Source: an uncultured Gammaproteobacteria bacterium (lineage in GTDB: Bacteria; Pseudomonadota; Gammaproteobacteria; HK1). From it: DNA of 64,000 nt. The notes beneath the pieces are model-generated. The model did no database searches. It saw only the letters and a list, made by a program, of their open reading frames with translations, and was not told the DNA's origin. Position 1 is the stretch's first letter, and each line of letters begins with the position of its first letter. The stretch lies in assembly GCA_947258715.1 (NCBI GenBank), contig CAMYJH010000018.1, positions 1 through 64,000 of the forward strand. Reading direction: 5' to 3'. The position numbers and the translations under genes were made by a program. Shown here piece by piece: positions 1 through 8,406 of this stretch.

Positions 1-149
1 CATTCTGGACCTGGCGGCAGGCGACGTGCGTCTAATGAAAACAAGGTGAGAACTGTCTTTCCCATTAGCTCGAATTGACGCCGCTAAGTTGACAGTACCT
101 TGGTGGGTGTACTTCAGGCTCTGACCGCTTGTGAATTCTTTTTGAATTC

Positions 150-479
150 TCACGACTTCTTTGAATTCTTATTTTGGAAAACCATTATTACGTTCGCAAT
201 CACATAGATATACAGTAAAGCCGCAGCAACAATTGGAACAAGTGTGGACCTAAAGAAGATCTCTATTCCTGGAAACTCTGAAACTTGCTTTATCATTGAT
301 AATAATGGAGCCAACAAGAACAACACTATTAACAGAGAGAAAAACGCACAGCCCAAGAATACACGACCGGCGTTACTGCTTAATTCGGCAAAACAATTTG
401 GACACTTAAAAGTCCTTTTCATCAAACTTGAAATGAACACGCTTTTCCCGCATTTCGGACAATTCATGCCTTTTTTCAT
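150..479 (-). CDS. Zinc-ribbon membrane protein, unknown function
   Basis: Small protein of 109 residues. The N-terminus has two CPxC knuckles (MNCPKCGK near residue 5 and KCPNCF near residue 26), which read as a four-cysteine zinc ribbon. Two hydrophobic segments follow (about residues 42-62 and 76-97) with a lysine-rich tail, so it is probably an inner-membrane protein with the ribbon in the cytoplasm. The gene is much more AT-rich than the rest of the window, suggesting acquisition. A second, truncated zinc-ribbon gene of the same design lies at 1031-1174. No function is assigned. Met5 is an alternative start. Confidence 0.7.
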   Translation of the reverse strand: MKKGMNCPKCGKSVFISSLMKRTFKCPNCFAELSSNAGRVFLGCAFFSLLIVLFLLAPLLSMIKQVSEFPGIEIFFRSTLVPIVAAALLYIYVIANVIMVFQNKNSKKS

Positions 480-1030
480 AAGAGATTGCTCGAAACTCTG
501 TTAAGAGTGTAACTTCTACAAATGTCTCGCTATCGGTCACCTTGTTTTTTTACTCGCTCTCGGAGAATAGGACGGATTAACGCCCTTTTTCGCGATCCCA
601 TCGAGTATCGTCGGGTCATCAAACCGTCGTCAACCTGCGCTTCGACGCGGTGTTGGCCCAAATTGCGCCCCTGAGCCGGCAGAAATTCTGTACTTCAGCG
701 CGATTTTTCGACAGTTCCCACGCTCGAGACGACAGCGACCCTGCCGCCGCTTCGATGTCGCAGCGGCTGCTCGCGTGGTTGCGCAAACAAGAGAGAGCGG
801 AAGAGAGGCATGGGCAGCTCCGGTTAAATTAATTCTCGAAACGCGGTCTGGGAGATTATATGGAAATAGCTATCCGCCCGAAAATGTCGGCCGTATAACT
901 GAAAGGTGGGATCGAGAACTTTTACTTCGATAGGAGACCGCTGCTACGCCTTCTATACTATCTTACAGTACAAAAAATCTCGGGCGAGTTAATCTAAATA
1001 TTTCGGCCCGGGCACCTTATTACATTTGAA
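480..1030. other. Gap without a recognised gene
   Basis: Stretch of about 550 bases between the two zinc-ribbon genes. It holds short open frames on both strands (for example a 60-codon plus-strand frame at 650-832), but none shows a recognisable family, a good ribosome binding site or a consistent codon pattern. It is best read as decayed accessory DNA. Confidence 0.4.
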
Positions 1031-1174
1031 ATGAAATGTCCGAATTGCAATTCACGAATCTCGATATGGGCTATGCGTTGGAAATTCCCGTGCCCAAATT
1101 GCTCACAAGTATTAAAGTCTAATCTAGTGCGGCCTTGGTGCACGGCGCCGCCCAGTGGCCACTTTCCGCTATGA
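1031..1174 (+). pseudogene. 5' fragment of a second zinc-ribbon gene, cut by the IS element
   Basis: An ATG at 1031 opens a frame beginning MKCPNCNSRISIW and continuing to a second CPNC knuckle at residues 21-24. This is the same spacing and design as the protein at 150-479. About 33 codons in, at position 1131, the sequence enters the left end of the IS5-family element, and the frame stops inside the element at 1174. The sequence to the right of the element does not resume this gene, so the 3' part is lost or lies elsewhere. Confidence 0.5.
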
Positions 1175-2225
1175 TGTCGTGTCGTTCTCAAGGACGTTGG
1201 GCATGCCATGGCACATCGATACCCGAAACGCAGCCAGCTCAAGTATACCAAGCAGCGCTACCGCGTCAGGAGTTGGCCCACGTATGAAGCCGGCTTGCGC
1301 AAACGAGGCGATTTGACGCTCTGGTTGTCCGAAGACGCCATCGCGGCGTGGCGGGCGCCAACGGGCGAGAAGCCCGGTGGTCAGCCCGTTTACTCTGACC
1401 TGGCGATCGAAGCCGCATTAACGGTTCGCCTCGTGTATGGGCTGGCACTACGTCAGACTGAGGGATTTCTTCAGTCGATATCAGCGCTATTGGACTTGGG
1501 CCTGCGCATCCCTGACCACACGACGTTGTCTCGGCGCTCCAAAGCTGTCAACGTTCGGATCCCCGTGTCGGCCAGCGACGGACCGCTCCACATCATGATT
1601 GACAGCACGGGCTTGCGCATTCATAGCGGCAATGCTCCAGGCGGCGGTCCACCGAAGCGCCGGGCATGGCGAAAGCTGCACCTTGTCGTGAATGCCGACA
1701 CCGGCGAAATTCTCGCCTCTGCGCTGACAACCCATCGTGCTCGAGATGCGGCGCAAGTGTCTATATTACTCGCTCAAATTGGCAATGCGTTGGCCTCCGC
1801 GATGGCAGACGGGGCCTACGATACATCATCGGTCTATGCGGCGGTCGAGGCTCATGTTTCGGGTCCTCCACCGACGATCCTGATTGCGCCTCGACGCGAT
1901 GCGCAGGCGAATGGCCGATCCACCGATGGACCAAGGCAACGCAATGCGACCATCCAAGCCATTGACGTGGTTGGCCGCCGACGGTGGGCGCATGAATCAG
2001 GTTACACACGGCGTAGCTTAGTGGAGACGACGATGTCGCGATACAAAGCGATCACTGGCGGCACGATGCGCAGTCGCACGATGTCGTCGCAGAGGACGGA
2101 GGCTGCGCTTGCGTGCGCGATCGTGAACACCATGAATCATCTCGGGATGCCGGATGGTTATTGCATGGCATAAGCCAACGTTCGATCGTTCTGATCGGCT
2201 ACGGCTCGCGTCGTGCAACAAGGCC
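1131..2225 (+). mobile_element. IS5-family insertion sequence
   Basis: Imperfect terminal inverted repeats flank one transposase gene: the left end reads GGCCTTGGTGCACGGCG (1131-1147) and the right end, read inward on the other strand (2225-2209), GGCCTTGTTGCACGACG, matching at 15 of 17 positions. Length is about 1.1 kb. No clear target duplication is visible: CTAG lies just left of the left end but is absent on the right, so a deletion or rearrangement may have occurred after insertion. The exact ends could be a few bases further out. Confidence 0.75.
1208..2173 (+). CDS. IS5-family transposase (DDE)
   Basis: Protein of 321 residues with the usual order of an IS5-group transposase: N-terminal WPTYEAGLRKRGDLTLWL, then VRLVYGLALRQTEGFL and DHTTLSRR. 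The catalytic DDE core shows LHIMIDSTGL (first Asp), MADGAYD (second Asp) and SLVETTMSRYK (Glu). Length is full for the family and the frame is uninterrupted, so the element may still be active. The ATG at 1208 comes shortly after the left inverted repeat. It interrupts the zinc-ribbon gene starting at 1031. Confidence 0.9.
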   Translation: MAHRYPKRSQLKYTKQRYRVRSWPTYEAGLRKRGDLTLWLSEDAIAAWRAPTGEKPGGQPVYSDLAIEAALTVRLVYGLALRQTEGFLQSISALLDLGLRIPDHTTLSRRSKAVNVRIPVSASDGPLHIMIDSTGLRIHSGNAPGGGPPKRRAWRKLHLVVNADTGEILASALTTHRARDAAQVSILLAQIGNALASAMADGAYDTSSVYAAVEAHVSGPPPTILIAPRRDAQANGRSTDGPRQRNATIQAIDVVGRRRWAHESGYTRRSLVETTMSRYKAITGGTMRSRTMSSQRTEAALACAIVNTMNHLGMPDGYCMA

Positions 2226-2263
2226 CCAACAACCAGCCGTGCGCGGTGCATGCCCGCAATCCA

Positions 2264-2480
2264 CGCGAAGGCGCCAACAGTCGTTCGCGTTGCACGGGGC
2301 TCAAGCCGGTCGCAGCGTAGATATCGTTCGAATTCCCCGTGCACAAACGCCAGCAGCGACGCGCCCTGCTCTTAGTCGGGGCAATGGCGAACGTAGCGCG
2401 CGAGCGCCGCGCACTCGGGAGGCTTGGGCAACAGCCATACCCCAGATTGCAGCGCACTGGGATGTCGGACTCTGTCTCTC
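2264..2480 (-). pseudogene. Decayed transposase N-terminal fragment (IS91-like?)
   Basis: On the minus strand one frame reads LLPKPPECAALARYVRHCPD, then a stop (TAA), then EQGASLLAFVHGEFERYLRC in the same frame. The segment resembles the region just before the zinc finger of IS91-type transposases, where an EF-x-x-YL-x-C-x-x-L pattern is usual. The in-frame stop and lack of a continuation suggest a dead remnant next to the intact IS5 element. The family call is inference from pattern memory. The remainder of 2226-2620 shows nothing else recognisable. Confidence 0.35.
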
Positions 2481-2620
2481 TGAATGTCAGACGCCGCCAA
2501 CCTCAATGCTGTCGGGTGTTGCCCAAAGCGTTCGAGATTGGTGCGCCCTGATGACGAGCGCCGCCATCGGGTATCCGGCGATCCATCTGTACGAGGCCAG
2601 GGGATGTCCTTCGTCAAAAC

Positions 2621-4039
2621 CTATCGCGGGGGCCAGTAAACCAGTTCCGCGTTTCCGTTGGCGTAACGCTTCAGTTTCTTGTGCAGGCCCTGGCGGGTAA
2701 TGCCCAGTAGCTCTGCCGCCTTGGCCCGGTTGCCGCCGGTGCGCTCCAGCGCGTCGCGGATCATCACTCGCTCCAGCTCGCGCACCCGGCTCGGCAGGGA
2801 GAGATCGTTGCTGCCCGGGGGAGCCGCCGCGCTGGCCTGCTCCACGATCTCCGGGGAGCAGCGGTCGGGGGTGAGGTGCTGACCTTCAGGCGTGAGCGCC
2901 ACCAGCCGCTCCACCTCGCGCCGCAGCTGGCGCACGTTGCCGGGCCAGGCGTAACGCTCGAACAACGACAGGTCCTCGCGAAAGGTTCCGCCGGCCACCA
3001 TGCTTTTCAATCCCTGGTTGGTGGCGCTGATAAGCCTCAAATCGTAGCTGCGGGTTTGGTTGCTGCCGAGGCGCTGACCCTCCCCTTCCTGCACCGCGCG
3101 CAGGAATTTGGGCTGCATGGATAGAGGCAGATCGCCGATCTCGTCGAGAAACAAGGTGCCGCCGCTGGCTTCCTCGAATCGTCCGGCGCGGCTGCCGGCG
3201 GCGCCGGTGAAGGCCCCTTTCTCGTAACCGAAAAACTCGCTCTCCATGAGGGTTTCGGGAATTGCGGCGCAGTTGACGGCAACGAAGGGACCGTCCCGAC
3301 GGGGACCGCCGTTGTGAATCATGCGCGCGATGAGCTCCTTGCCGCTGCCGTTCTCGCCCTCGATGAGCACGTTGACCGGGGTGCCGCTCACCATCTGGAC
3401 CAAGTTGAGCACGCTACGCATGGCAAGACTCTCGGCGATAAAGGGCACGTCGCCGAGGTAGGCGCTGCGCAGGGTGCTGACCTCGCGGTCCAGCTGCTCG
3501 GAGATACGGATGATCTCCTCGTTCACGAGAATGTTTTCCAGTGCAAGGGCCAGATAGTCCGCCACTTCTTTCGCCATCGCCACATCGTCTTGCGTGAACG
3601 AGTCGCCATTGCTCTTGTTCAGCACCTCGATGGCGCCGGTGGGCTTGCCGCCGGCGAGGCTGTCGATGGGCGCGCAGACCACGTTTCGGGTGGCGAAGCC
3701 GGTTTTCTTGTCCGCCTCCTGGTGAAACCCCTTTCGCTGGTCGAGCTCGTTTTCGACAATGCACTCCCCGCTCGAAATGGCCCGTCCGACGATGCTGCCT
3801 TCCAAAGGCGCCTCGATTTCGTGCTCGCCTAATTCGGTGCCCAACTTGGACACCACGCGGTCGGTCTTGGGATCGAGAATGAACACCCCGCAGCGTTCCG
3901 CCCCCATGAGCCGGGGCACCATATGGACGAAGAAACGCAGCAGCGCCTCGTAGTTCTTCACCGTCCAGGCGCGATTGACGTAATGCAGCCGCATTCGCTG
4001 GGCCTCGAAGGCCCGGGTGAGCTCGCTGGGAGTGCGCAC
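2621..4039 (-). CDS. GAF-domain sigma54-type regulator with internal AAA+ deletion
   Basis: Protein of 472 residues: GAF sensor domain (about 25-180), AAA+ domain with Walker [15 protein letters not shown] loop, Walker [13 protein letters not shown] and sensor I LRLISATN, and a Fis-type helix-turn-helix at the C-terminus ([20 protein letters not shown]). After FREDL the sequence jumps straight to [13 protein letters not shown]. Family members have some 60 residues there (YYRLNV...LPPLRER...), including the second arginine finger and part of the lid. The frame is kept. ATP hydrolysis or oligomer coupling is therefore probably impaired, while DNA and sigma54 contacts may remain. It is divergent from nrtR-nadA and has a perfect palindrome 18 bases before its start. 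Confidence 0.85.
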   Translation of the reverse strand: MRTPSELTRAFEAQRMRLHYVNRAWTVKNYEALLRFFVHMVPRLMGAERCGVFILDPKTDRVVSKLGTELGEHEIEAPLEGSIVGRAISSGECIVENELDQRKGFHQEADKKTGFATRNVVCAPIDSLAGGKPTGAIEVLNKSNGDSFTQDDVAMAKEVADYLALALENILVNEEIIRISEQLDREVSTLRSAYLGDVPFIAESLAMRSVLNLVQMVSGTPVNVLIEGENGSGKELIARMIHNGGPRRDGPFVAVNCAAIPETLMESEFFGYEKGAFTGAAGSRAGRFEEASGGTLFLDEIGDLPLSMQPKFLRAVQEGEGQRLGSNQTRSYDLRLISATNQGLKSMVAGGTFREDLSLFERYAWPGNVRQLRREVERLVALTPEGQHLTPDRCSPEIVEQASAAAPPGSNDLSLPSRVRELERVMIRDALERTGGNRAKAAELLGITRQGLHKKLKRYANGNAELVYWPPR

Positions 4040-4057
4040 TATGAATCCTCTGGGCTT

Positions 4058-4072
4058 GTAAACGTTGTTTAC
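4058..4072. promoter_or_regulatory. Perfect palindrome before the GAF/sigma54-type regulator gene
   Basis: GTAAAC-GTT-GTTTAC, a perfect 6-bp inverted repeat with 3-bp spacer, lies 18-32 bases upstream of the minus-strand ATG at 4039. Its place between promoter and start suits an autoregulatory operator. Which protein binds is not known. Confidence 0.45.
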
Positions 4073-4175
4073 GACATTCTAGCGGAAACAGGAAACGCCG
4101 TTGGCGCCCGTCATCGGTGGCAGCGGAATCGGCTCTGGATCGGGAGGGGGAATTTTTTTCACCCCGGGTCTTGAA

Positions 4176-4196
4176 ATAGTGTACGTTCGACACTAT
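4176..4196. promoter_or_regulatory. NrtR-type operator 1
   Basis: A 21-bp perfect palindrome, ATAGTGT-N7-ACACTAT, lies 35 bases before the nrtR ATG. Size and half-site layout fit the palindromes bound by NrtR repressors of NAD synthesis genes. A second, weaker copy follows at 4202. Confidence 0.6.
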
Positions 4197-4201
4197 CCTT
4201 C

Positions 4202-4216
4202 GTGTCCAGTTTACAC
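4202..4216. promoter_or_regulatory. NrtR-type operator 2 (core half-sites)
   Basis: GTGT-N7-ACAC, with the same half-site core and spacing as the operator at 4176-4196. The two centres are 23 bp apart, about two helical turns, so two dimers could bind on the same DNA face. It ends 14 bases before the nrtR ATG. Confidence 0.5.
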
Positions 4217-4230
4217 TTACTGGGCAACCA

Positions 4231-4899
4231 ATGACCCGGAATCCCCGTAGCTCCCGTCCGGCGGTCACCACCAACGTGGTGGTCTTCACCCTGCGGGACG
4301 ACAAGCTGAAGCTCCTGCTGGTGCGCAGGCGCAGCGATCCCTACAAGGGCATGTGGGCGCTGCCGGGGGGTTACGTGGAGGCGGACGAGGACCTGGACGA
4401 CAGCGCCATGAGGGCGCTGGAGGACAGCACCGGTGTCGCCGGGGTGTATCTGGAGCAGCTCTACACCTTCGGCGCCCCGGACCGGGATCCCCGCGGACGC
4501 TCCATCTCAGTCGCCTATTACGCCCTGGTGCCGTCGGAGAAGCTGCAGCTTCGCACCGCCAGCGACTCTGAGGCCATCGGCTGGTTCGCCCTGGACGAGC
4601 TCGAGCCGCTCGCCTTCGACCACAACGAGATGGTTCACGTGGCGCATCAGCGTCTTGCGGCGAAGCTCGCCTACTCCACCATCGCGCTGCAGTTCATGCC
4701 GCAGAAGTTCACCTTGAGCGAGCTGCAGAAGGTCTACGAGCGCATCCTCAACGAGAAGCTCGACAAAAGGAATTTCCGCAAGCGCGTGCTGGCCCTGGAT
4801 CAGATTGACCAGACCCAGGAAGTGCGCAGAAACGGCAGCCACCGCCCGGCGCGGCTCTATAGCGTGAGAAACCCGGGCGAGGTCCAGATCATCCGCTGA
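4231..4899 (+). CDS. nrtR: NrtR, Nudix-related repressor of NAD synthesis
   Basis: Protein of 222 residues with an N-terminal Nudix fold and a C-terminal winged helix ([15 protein letters not shown] ... NFRKRVLAL). The Nudix box is degenerate: [23 protein letters not shown] keeps the frame, but the catalytic REUxEE is replaced by RALEDS. This is typical of NrtR, which senses ADP-ribose-type ligands instead of hydrolysing them. The gene sits 10 bases upstream of nadA and behind two palindromic operators, so it very probably represses its own transcript and de novo NAD synthesis. Confidence 0.9.
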   Translation: MTRNPRSSRPAVTTNVVVFTLRDDKLKLLLVRRRSDPYKGMWALPGGYVEADEDLDDSAMRALEDSTGVAGVYLEQLYTFGAPDRDPRGRSISVAYYALVPSEKLQLRTASDSEAIGWFALDELEPLAFDHNEMVHVAHQRLAAKLAYSTIALQFMPQKFTLSELQKVYERILNEKLDKRNFRKRVLALDQIDQTQEVRRNGSHRPARLYSVRNPGEVQIIR

Positions 4900-4909
4900 G
4901 GTAAAAGCC

Positions 4910-5974
4910 ATGAACGCGCCCCTCTCCGTTCCCGTATCCATTCCCGACGCCGCCAAGGTCGCCGCCATCGCGCCCGAGCTGTCCGGCGCCGAACGCGAAC
5001 TGCTGTTCGAGCGGGCCAAGCAGCTGCTCATCGAGCAGGACGCGGTGCTTGTCGCCCACTACTACACCGATCCGGAGCTGCAGATCCTCGCAGACGAGAC
5101 CGGCGGTCACGTGGCCGACTCGCTGGACATGGCGCGCTTCGGCAACGAGCACGAGGCGTCCACCATCGTCGTATGCGGCGTGCGCTTCATGGGTGAGACG
5201 GCGAAGATTCTGAACCCCGAGAAACGGGTGCTGGTGCCGGAAATGGAGGCCAACTGCTCGCTGGACCTGGGCTGCCCGCCGGTACTGTTCACCCAGTTCT
5301 GTGATCAGCATCCGGATCGCACGGTGGTGGTCTACGCCAACACCAGCGCCGCGGTCAAAGCCCGTGCCGACTGGATGGTGACCTCAGGCATCGCGCTGGA
5401 CATCGTCAAGTCGCTTAAAGATCGGGGAGAAAAGATCCTTTGGGCTCCGGATCGTTTTCTGGGCGCCTACATACAGCGCATGACCGGCGCGGATATGCTG
5501 ATGTGGCAAGGCTCGTGCATCGTTCACGAGCAGTTCAAGGCCGACGGACTCAAGAAGCTCAAGGCGAAACATCCACGAGCCGCGGTGCTGGTGCACCCGG
5601 AGTCGCCGCCGGGCGTCATCGACCAAGCCAACGTGGTGAGCTCCACCACAGGGCTGATCCAGGCCGTGCGCAACATGGACAACGACACCTTCATCGTCGC
5701 CACCGATCGCGGCATCTTTCACAAAATGAAGCAGCAAGCGCCGAACAAGACCCTGCTGGAAGCCCCCACCGCCGGAGACGGCGCCACCTGCGAAAGCTGC
5801 GCCCACTGCCCCTGGATGGCCATGAACGGCCTGCGAAACCTGGTCGAGGTGCTGGAAAACGGGAACAACGAGATCCTGATTGAAGAGTCCATCCGCCAGC
5901 GCGCGGTGGTGCCGGTGAAACGGATGCTAGAGTTCGCGGCGAAAAAGAAGAAGGAGATTGTGGGTGATGCGTGA
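4910..5974 (+). CDS. nadA: Quinolinate synthase NadA
   Basis: Protein of 354 residues that condenses iminoaspartate with dihydroxyacetone phosphate to quinolinate in de novo NAD synthesis. It is a cytoplasmic [4Fe-4S] enzyme. Cluster-ligand cysteines are visible in [10 protein letters not shown] (C116), WQGSCIVHE (C203) and [10 protein letters not shown] (C294-C300). N-terminal [11 protein letters not shown] and the MxGDxCx-like blocks fit the family. It is the last gene of the nrtR-nadA operon. Its final codons and stop lie inside a tandem 7-bp repeat, so the C-terminal VGDA is repeat-encoded. Confidence 0.95.
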   Translation: MNAPLSVPVSIPDAAKVAAIAPELSGAERELLFERAKQLLIEQDAVLVAHYYTDPELQILADETGGHVADSLDMARFGNEHEASTIVVCGVRFMGETAKILNPEKRVLVPEMEANCSLDLGCPPVLFTQFCDQHPDRTVVVYANTSAAVKARADWMVTSGIALDIVKSLKDRGEKILWAPDRFLGAYIQRMTGADMLMWQGSCIVHEQFKADGLKKLKAKHPRAAVLVHPESPPGVIDQANVVSSTTGLIQAVRNMDNDTFIVATDRGIFHKMKQQAPNKTLLEAPTAGDGATCESCAHCPWMAMNGLRNLVEVLENGNNEILIEESIRQRAVVPVKRMLEFAAKKKKEIVGDA

Positions 5975-6068
5975 TGCGTGATGCGTGATGCGTGATGCGT
6001 GATGCGTGATGCGTGATGCGTGATGCGTGATGCGTGATGCGTGATGCGTGATGCCATCACGCGTTACC
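5964..6068. repeat. Tandem heptanucleotide array (GTGATGC)13 with inverted tail
   Basis: Thirteen exact tandem copies of GTGATGC run from 5964 to 6054, directly followed by inverted variants (CCATCAC, GCGTTAC) to 6068. The first copies encode the nadA C-terminus and stop. Related heptads occur at 26231, 35094, 35212 and 37890. Copy number of such arrays usually varies between strains by slippage. They resemble the short tandemly repeated heptamers (STRR) of cyanobacteria in design, not necessarily in origin. The gap to 6193 also holds an 18-codon frame (6116-6172) behind AGGAG, of doubtful meaning. Confidence 0.9.
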
Positions 6069-6193
6069 CGTTTTGGATCACGCTTCAAAAGCAGGTGCGA
6101 CAGGAGAAAAAAATAGTGACTGGCGTTTTCTTCGGTGCCCGCGGCGAAGCCTCCTATACCACCGGCGCCTGATCAATTAGCGGCGGCTTGAGC

Positions 6194-6508
6194 ATGACTC
6201 AATCATCAGGCGGGGCGACGGCATTCGCCAGCAAGCGGGTGGCGGAGGAAGGACGCAAGGTCCACTTCATGTACCGGGAAGACCCCCGCAGCCCTGGCGA
6301 CAGCGGATGGAAGTTCTTCAGCGGCGACGAGCCCCAGGAATACGTCGACAATCCTGACAACGTTGGCGAGTACCCGCTGGACTCCATCACCGACATCGAT
6401 CCTTCCGTGGCCCCGTTGCTGCACACGCCGCCTCCCTGCGCCTTCGAGCGGGAAAGCGACGACGCAGCGTTCATCGAGTCGGATTTCGATTTATGGCTGG
6501 AGGAATGA
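6194..6508 (+). CDS. DUF2185 (Imm33-like) protein
   Basis: Protein of 104 residues matching the DUF2185 pattern: SKRVAEEGRKVHFMYRE, GDSGWKFFSGDE, YVDNPDNVGEYPLDSI and DPSVAPLLHTPP. The family is small, cytoplasmic and often annotated as an immunity-type domain (Imm33), but many members stand alone with no toxin, as here. ATG at 6194 was preferred over the TTG two codons upstream. No neighbouring toxin gene is visible. Confidence 0.8.
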   Translation: MTQSSGGATAFASKRVAEEGRKVHFMYREDPRSPGDSGWKFFSGDEPQEYVDNPDNVGEYPLDSITDIDPSVAPLLHTPPPCAFERESDDAAFIESDFDLWLEE

Positions 6509-6638
6509 GAGGGCAGAAGGCTGGAATCGCGACTCCGAGGTCCGCGTGGTCCGATCTGCTGGCGATTAGATACATGCCACCTGTCGTCTGTTACACGTCA
6601 CATAGTGAAGGTCGCCCTTTACTGATGCATTTGATCTA

Positions 6639-6730
6639 GGGGACCGCGGGCAGGCCCGCGGCTACCGTTCGACTCGTATCGCGGGTTTTTCAGGATTCGC
6701 GGCCAAGGCCGCTCTTACAGCAGGCTTCTT
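6639..6730. repeat. REP-like palindromes
   Basis: Two palindromic units: CCGCGGGCAGGCCCGCGG near 6644-6661, and the block GATTCGCGGCCAAGGCCGCTCTTACAGCAGGCTTC (in two parts: TTCGCGGCCAAGGCCGC, then TCTTACAGCAGGCTTC) at 6694-6730. The second block recurs nearly unchanged at 21112-21147. The GCGGCCAAGGCCGC stem followed by TCCTACAG is the style of REP sequences in Pseudomonas-type genomes. The unit ends three bases before the esterase ATG. Confidence 0.65.
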
Positions 6731-6733
6731 TTG

Positions 6734-7657
6734 ATGCTGCACCCAGAACTCAAAGATTTTCTTGCCCGGCTGGAGACGGTTCCGGCCACAACCTCGATCG
6801 AAGAACAGCGGCGCGTATGGCGCGAGTTCTGCCTCAAAAACAATCATCCGCGACCTGCCGGGATGACCGTGTGGAACCAGGCGCTCCCCCTACCCGGGCG
6901 GGAAATCGCGCTTCGCTGGTACATCCCGGAAATCGAAAAGCCCCTTCCCTGCGTCATTTATCTCCACGGCGGCGGCTGGGTACTGGGGGATCTGGATACC
7001 CAGGATACCATCGCCTGGGGGCTTGCCCGGGGTGCCCGCGCGCTGGCGATCAGCGTCAACTACCGCCGCGCCCCGGAGCACCCCTATCCCGCGGCCTTTG
7101 ACGACAGCTACGCGGTCCTCGAGCACGTGGCCGAGTACGCTGACGGCTTAGGAATCGACGCATCTCGGATCGCCCTTTGCGGCGACAGCGCCGGCGGTAA
7201 CCTAGCGGCCGCGGTTTGCATCGCCGCGCGCGACCGCCAAGGCCCGAGAATCGCCGCCCAGGCGCTGCTCTATCCGGTGACGGACACCGACACCACGCGC
7301 GAGTCCTACCTGGAAAATGCCGACTCCCCGTTGCTCACCCTCAGCGAAATGGAGCATTTCCTGCAGGCGTATCTGGGACCAAGGCGCTTAGATCCCGATG
7401 GCTATGCGATGCCGCTCAGAGCCGAGGACCTTTCGGATCTGCCACCCGCATTCGTGCATACCGCGGAGTTCGACCCCCTGCGCGACGAAGGGCACCTTTA
7501 CTACCGGCGGCTTCGCGAGGCAGGTAACGAAGCCGAGTATCGGTTCGCTGAAGCCATGCCCCACAGCTTTGCCCGCGCCCGTCTCGAAGGTCCGGCCGCA
7601 AAGGCCGAGTTTGACGCCGTGTGTGCGTTCTTGCGGCACAGGCTCCACCCGGCCTGA
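6734..7657 (+). CDS. Alpha/beta hydrolase, HSL-type esterase
   Basis: Protein of 307 residues of the hormone-sensitive-lipase group. It shows the oxyanion motif LHGGGWVLGD (about residue 76), the nucleophile motif CGDSAGGNLA (about 151), a catalytic Asp in FDPLRDEG (about 247) and His in MPHSF (about 277). It probably hydrolyses short-chain esters in the cytoplasm; the substrate is unknown. ATG at 6734 was chosen over the TTG one codon upstream. No Shine-Dalgarno site is visible because a REP-like repeat runs up to three bases before the start. Confidence 0.88.
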   Translation: MLHPELKDFLARLETVPATTSIEEQRRVWREFCLKNNHPRPAGMTVWNQALPLPGREIALRWYIPEIEKPLPCVIYLHGGGWVLGDLDTQDTIAWGLARGARALAISVNYRRAPEHPYPAAFDDSYAVLEHVAEYADGLGIDASRIALCGDSAGGNLAAAVCIAARDRQGPRIAAQALLYPVTDTDTTRESYLENADSPLLTLSEMEHFLQAYLGPRRLDPDGYAMPLRAEDLSDLPPAFVHTAEFDPLRDEGHLYYRRLREAGNEAEYRFAEAMPHSFARARLEGPAAKAEFDAVCAFLRHRLHPA

Positions 7658-7972
7658 CGACCACGCTTTGGTGTTTGCTGTGGCGGCACCGTCTGCGGCC
7701 TTCACCTGTCTATTTTCGGCTTTCGCTTCGATCTGCAAGCCTGCACATCCCTGCTTTCACGCGCCTGCTTGACCAGGTTCCGCGGCGACGGCAGCGCCCG
7801 CCGAAGCGGAGGCTGCACGCCCGATCAAAGTCTGTCTCGCCCGCGTGATCTGGATCAACTCGATTGACGCGAAAAGGAATTACATTCGGAAAAAGGCTCG
7901 GGGTTCGGTCCCGGGCCTGGAACTCTAGCCAGCATGTCATCAACTCACGCGAATTCAGAAGGAGGGAGATAG
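7658..7972. other. Intergenic region with phasin promoter area
   Basis: A 315-base gap between the esterase and phasin genes. It contains an FNR/ANR-like box at 7845-7858 and a strong ribosome binding site (GAAGGAGG) before the phasin ATG. No gene is recognised in it. Confidence 0.5.
7845..7858. promoter_or_regulatory. FNR/ANR-like box before the phasin gene
   Basis: GTGATCTGGATCAA differs from the FNR/ANR consensus TTGAT-N4-ATCAA at one base. It lies 115-128 bases upstream of the phasin ATG. A second such box precedes hsp20 at 13813, which supports oxygen-responsive control of this block. Confidence 0.5.
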
Positions 7973-8338
7973 ATGTCACCACCCAGCAAAAGCGGAAGCG
8001 CCGCCTCTTCGAAAGGCGGAGCGAGCGCCGTTCCCGCAATTCCAAGCTTCAATACTGAAATGATTGGGAGCCTAGGCGAGGTTGGCAGCGCCTACCTGCG
8101 AGGCGTCGTCACTCTCAACCAGGAGGTCACCGACTTTATCAACAAACGGCTCGAGCATGACGCAGAGTTGAGCCGCTCGCTTGGAAAATGCAGGGACTGG
8201 AAAGAGGCCACCGAGCTTCAGCAGAACTGGTTTCGCGAAGCGTCAGAGGAGTATGCCGCCAGCGCCAAAACGCTGATGGAGCTGAGCACCAGGATTATGA
8301 ACGAGACCTTGGCCCCGCTGCAGCGCAAGGAAGACTGA
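7973..8338 (+). CDS. Phasin family protein
   Basis: Protein of 121 residues: a Ser/Ala/Gly-rich N-terminus, then an amphipathic helical region (LNQEVTDFINKRLEHDAELSRSL ... EASEEYAASAKTLMELSTRI) typical of phasins that coat polyhydroxyalkanoate granules. It is immediately upstream of a PHA synthase, which supports the call. Start is ATG at 7973 behind AGGAGGGAGAT. An FNR-like box lies 115 bases upstream. Confidence 0.8.
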   Translation: MSPPSKSGSAASSKGGASAVPAIPSFNTEMIGSLGEVGSAYLRGVVTLNQEVTDFINKRLEHDAELSRSLGKCRDWKEATELQQNWFREASEEYAASAKTLMELSTRIMNETLAPLQRKED

Positions 8339-8406
8339 GACTCCAATCCCGCAGGAACCTGAAGGCGGGCGCGTGCTCGGGATTGATAAATCGTTCAGGA
8401 GCGTCT

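Noticed and set aside
5719-6060. Minus-strand frame of 113 codons rich in Ser-Arg-Ile-Thr-His-His repeats
   Set aside because: It is only the translation of the heptad repeat array and the antisense of nadA; no start signal or homologous protein is expected.
6116-6172. 18-codon frame behind AGGAG between nadA repeats and the DUF2185 gene
   Set aside because: Too short to support without conservation; no regulatory logic visible.
8188-8406. Longer N-terminus for PhaC starting inside the phasin gene
   Set aside because: It overlaps phasin out of frame, lacks a ribosome site, and the GTG at 8407 has AGGAG at good spacing.
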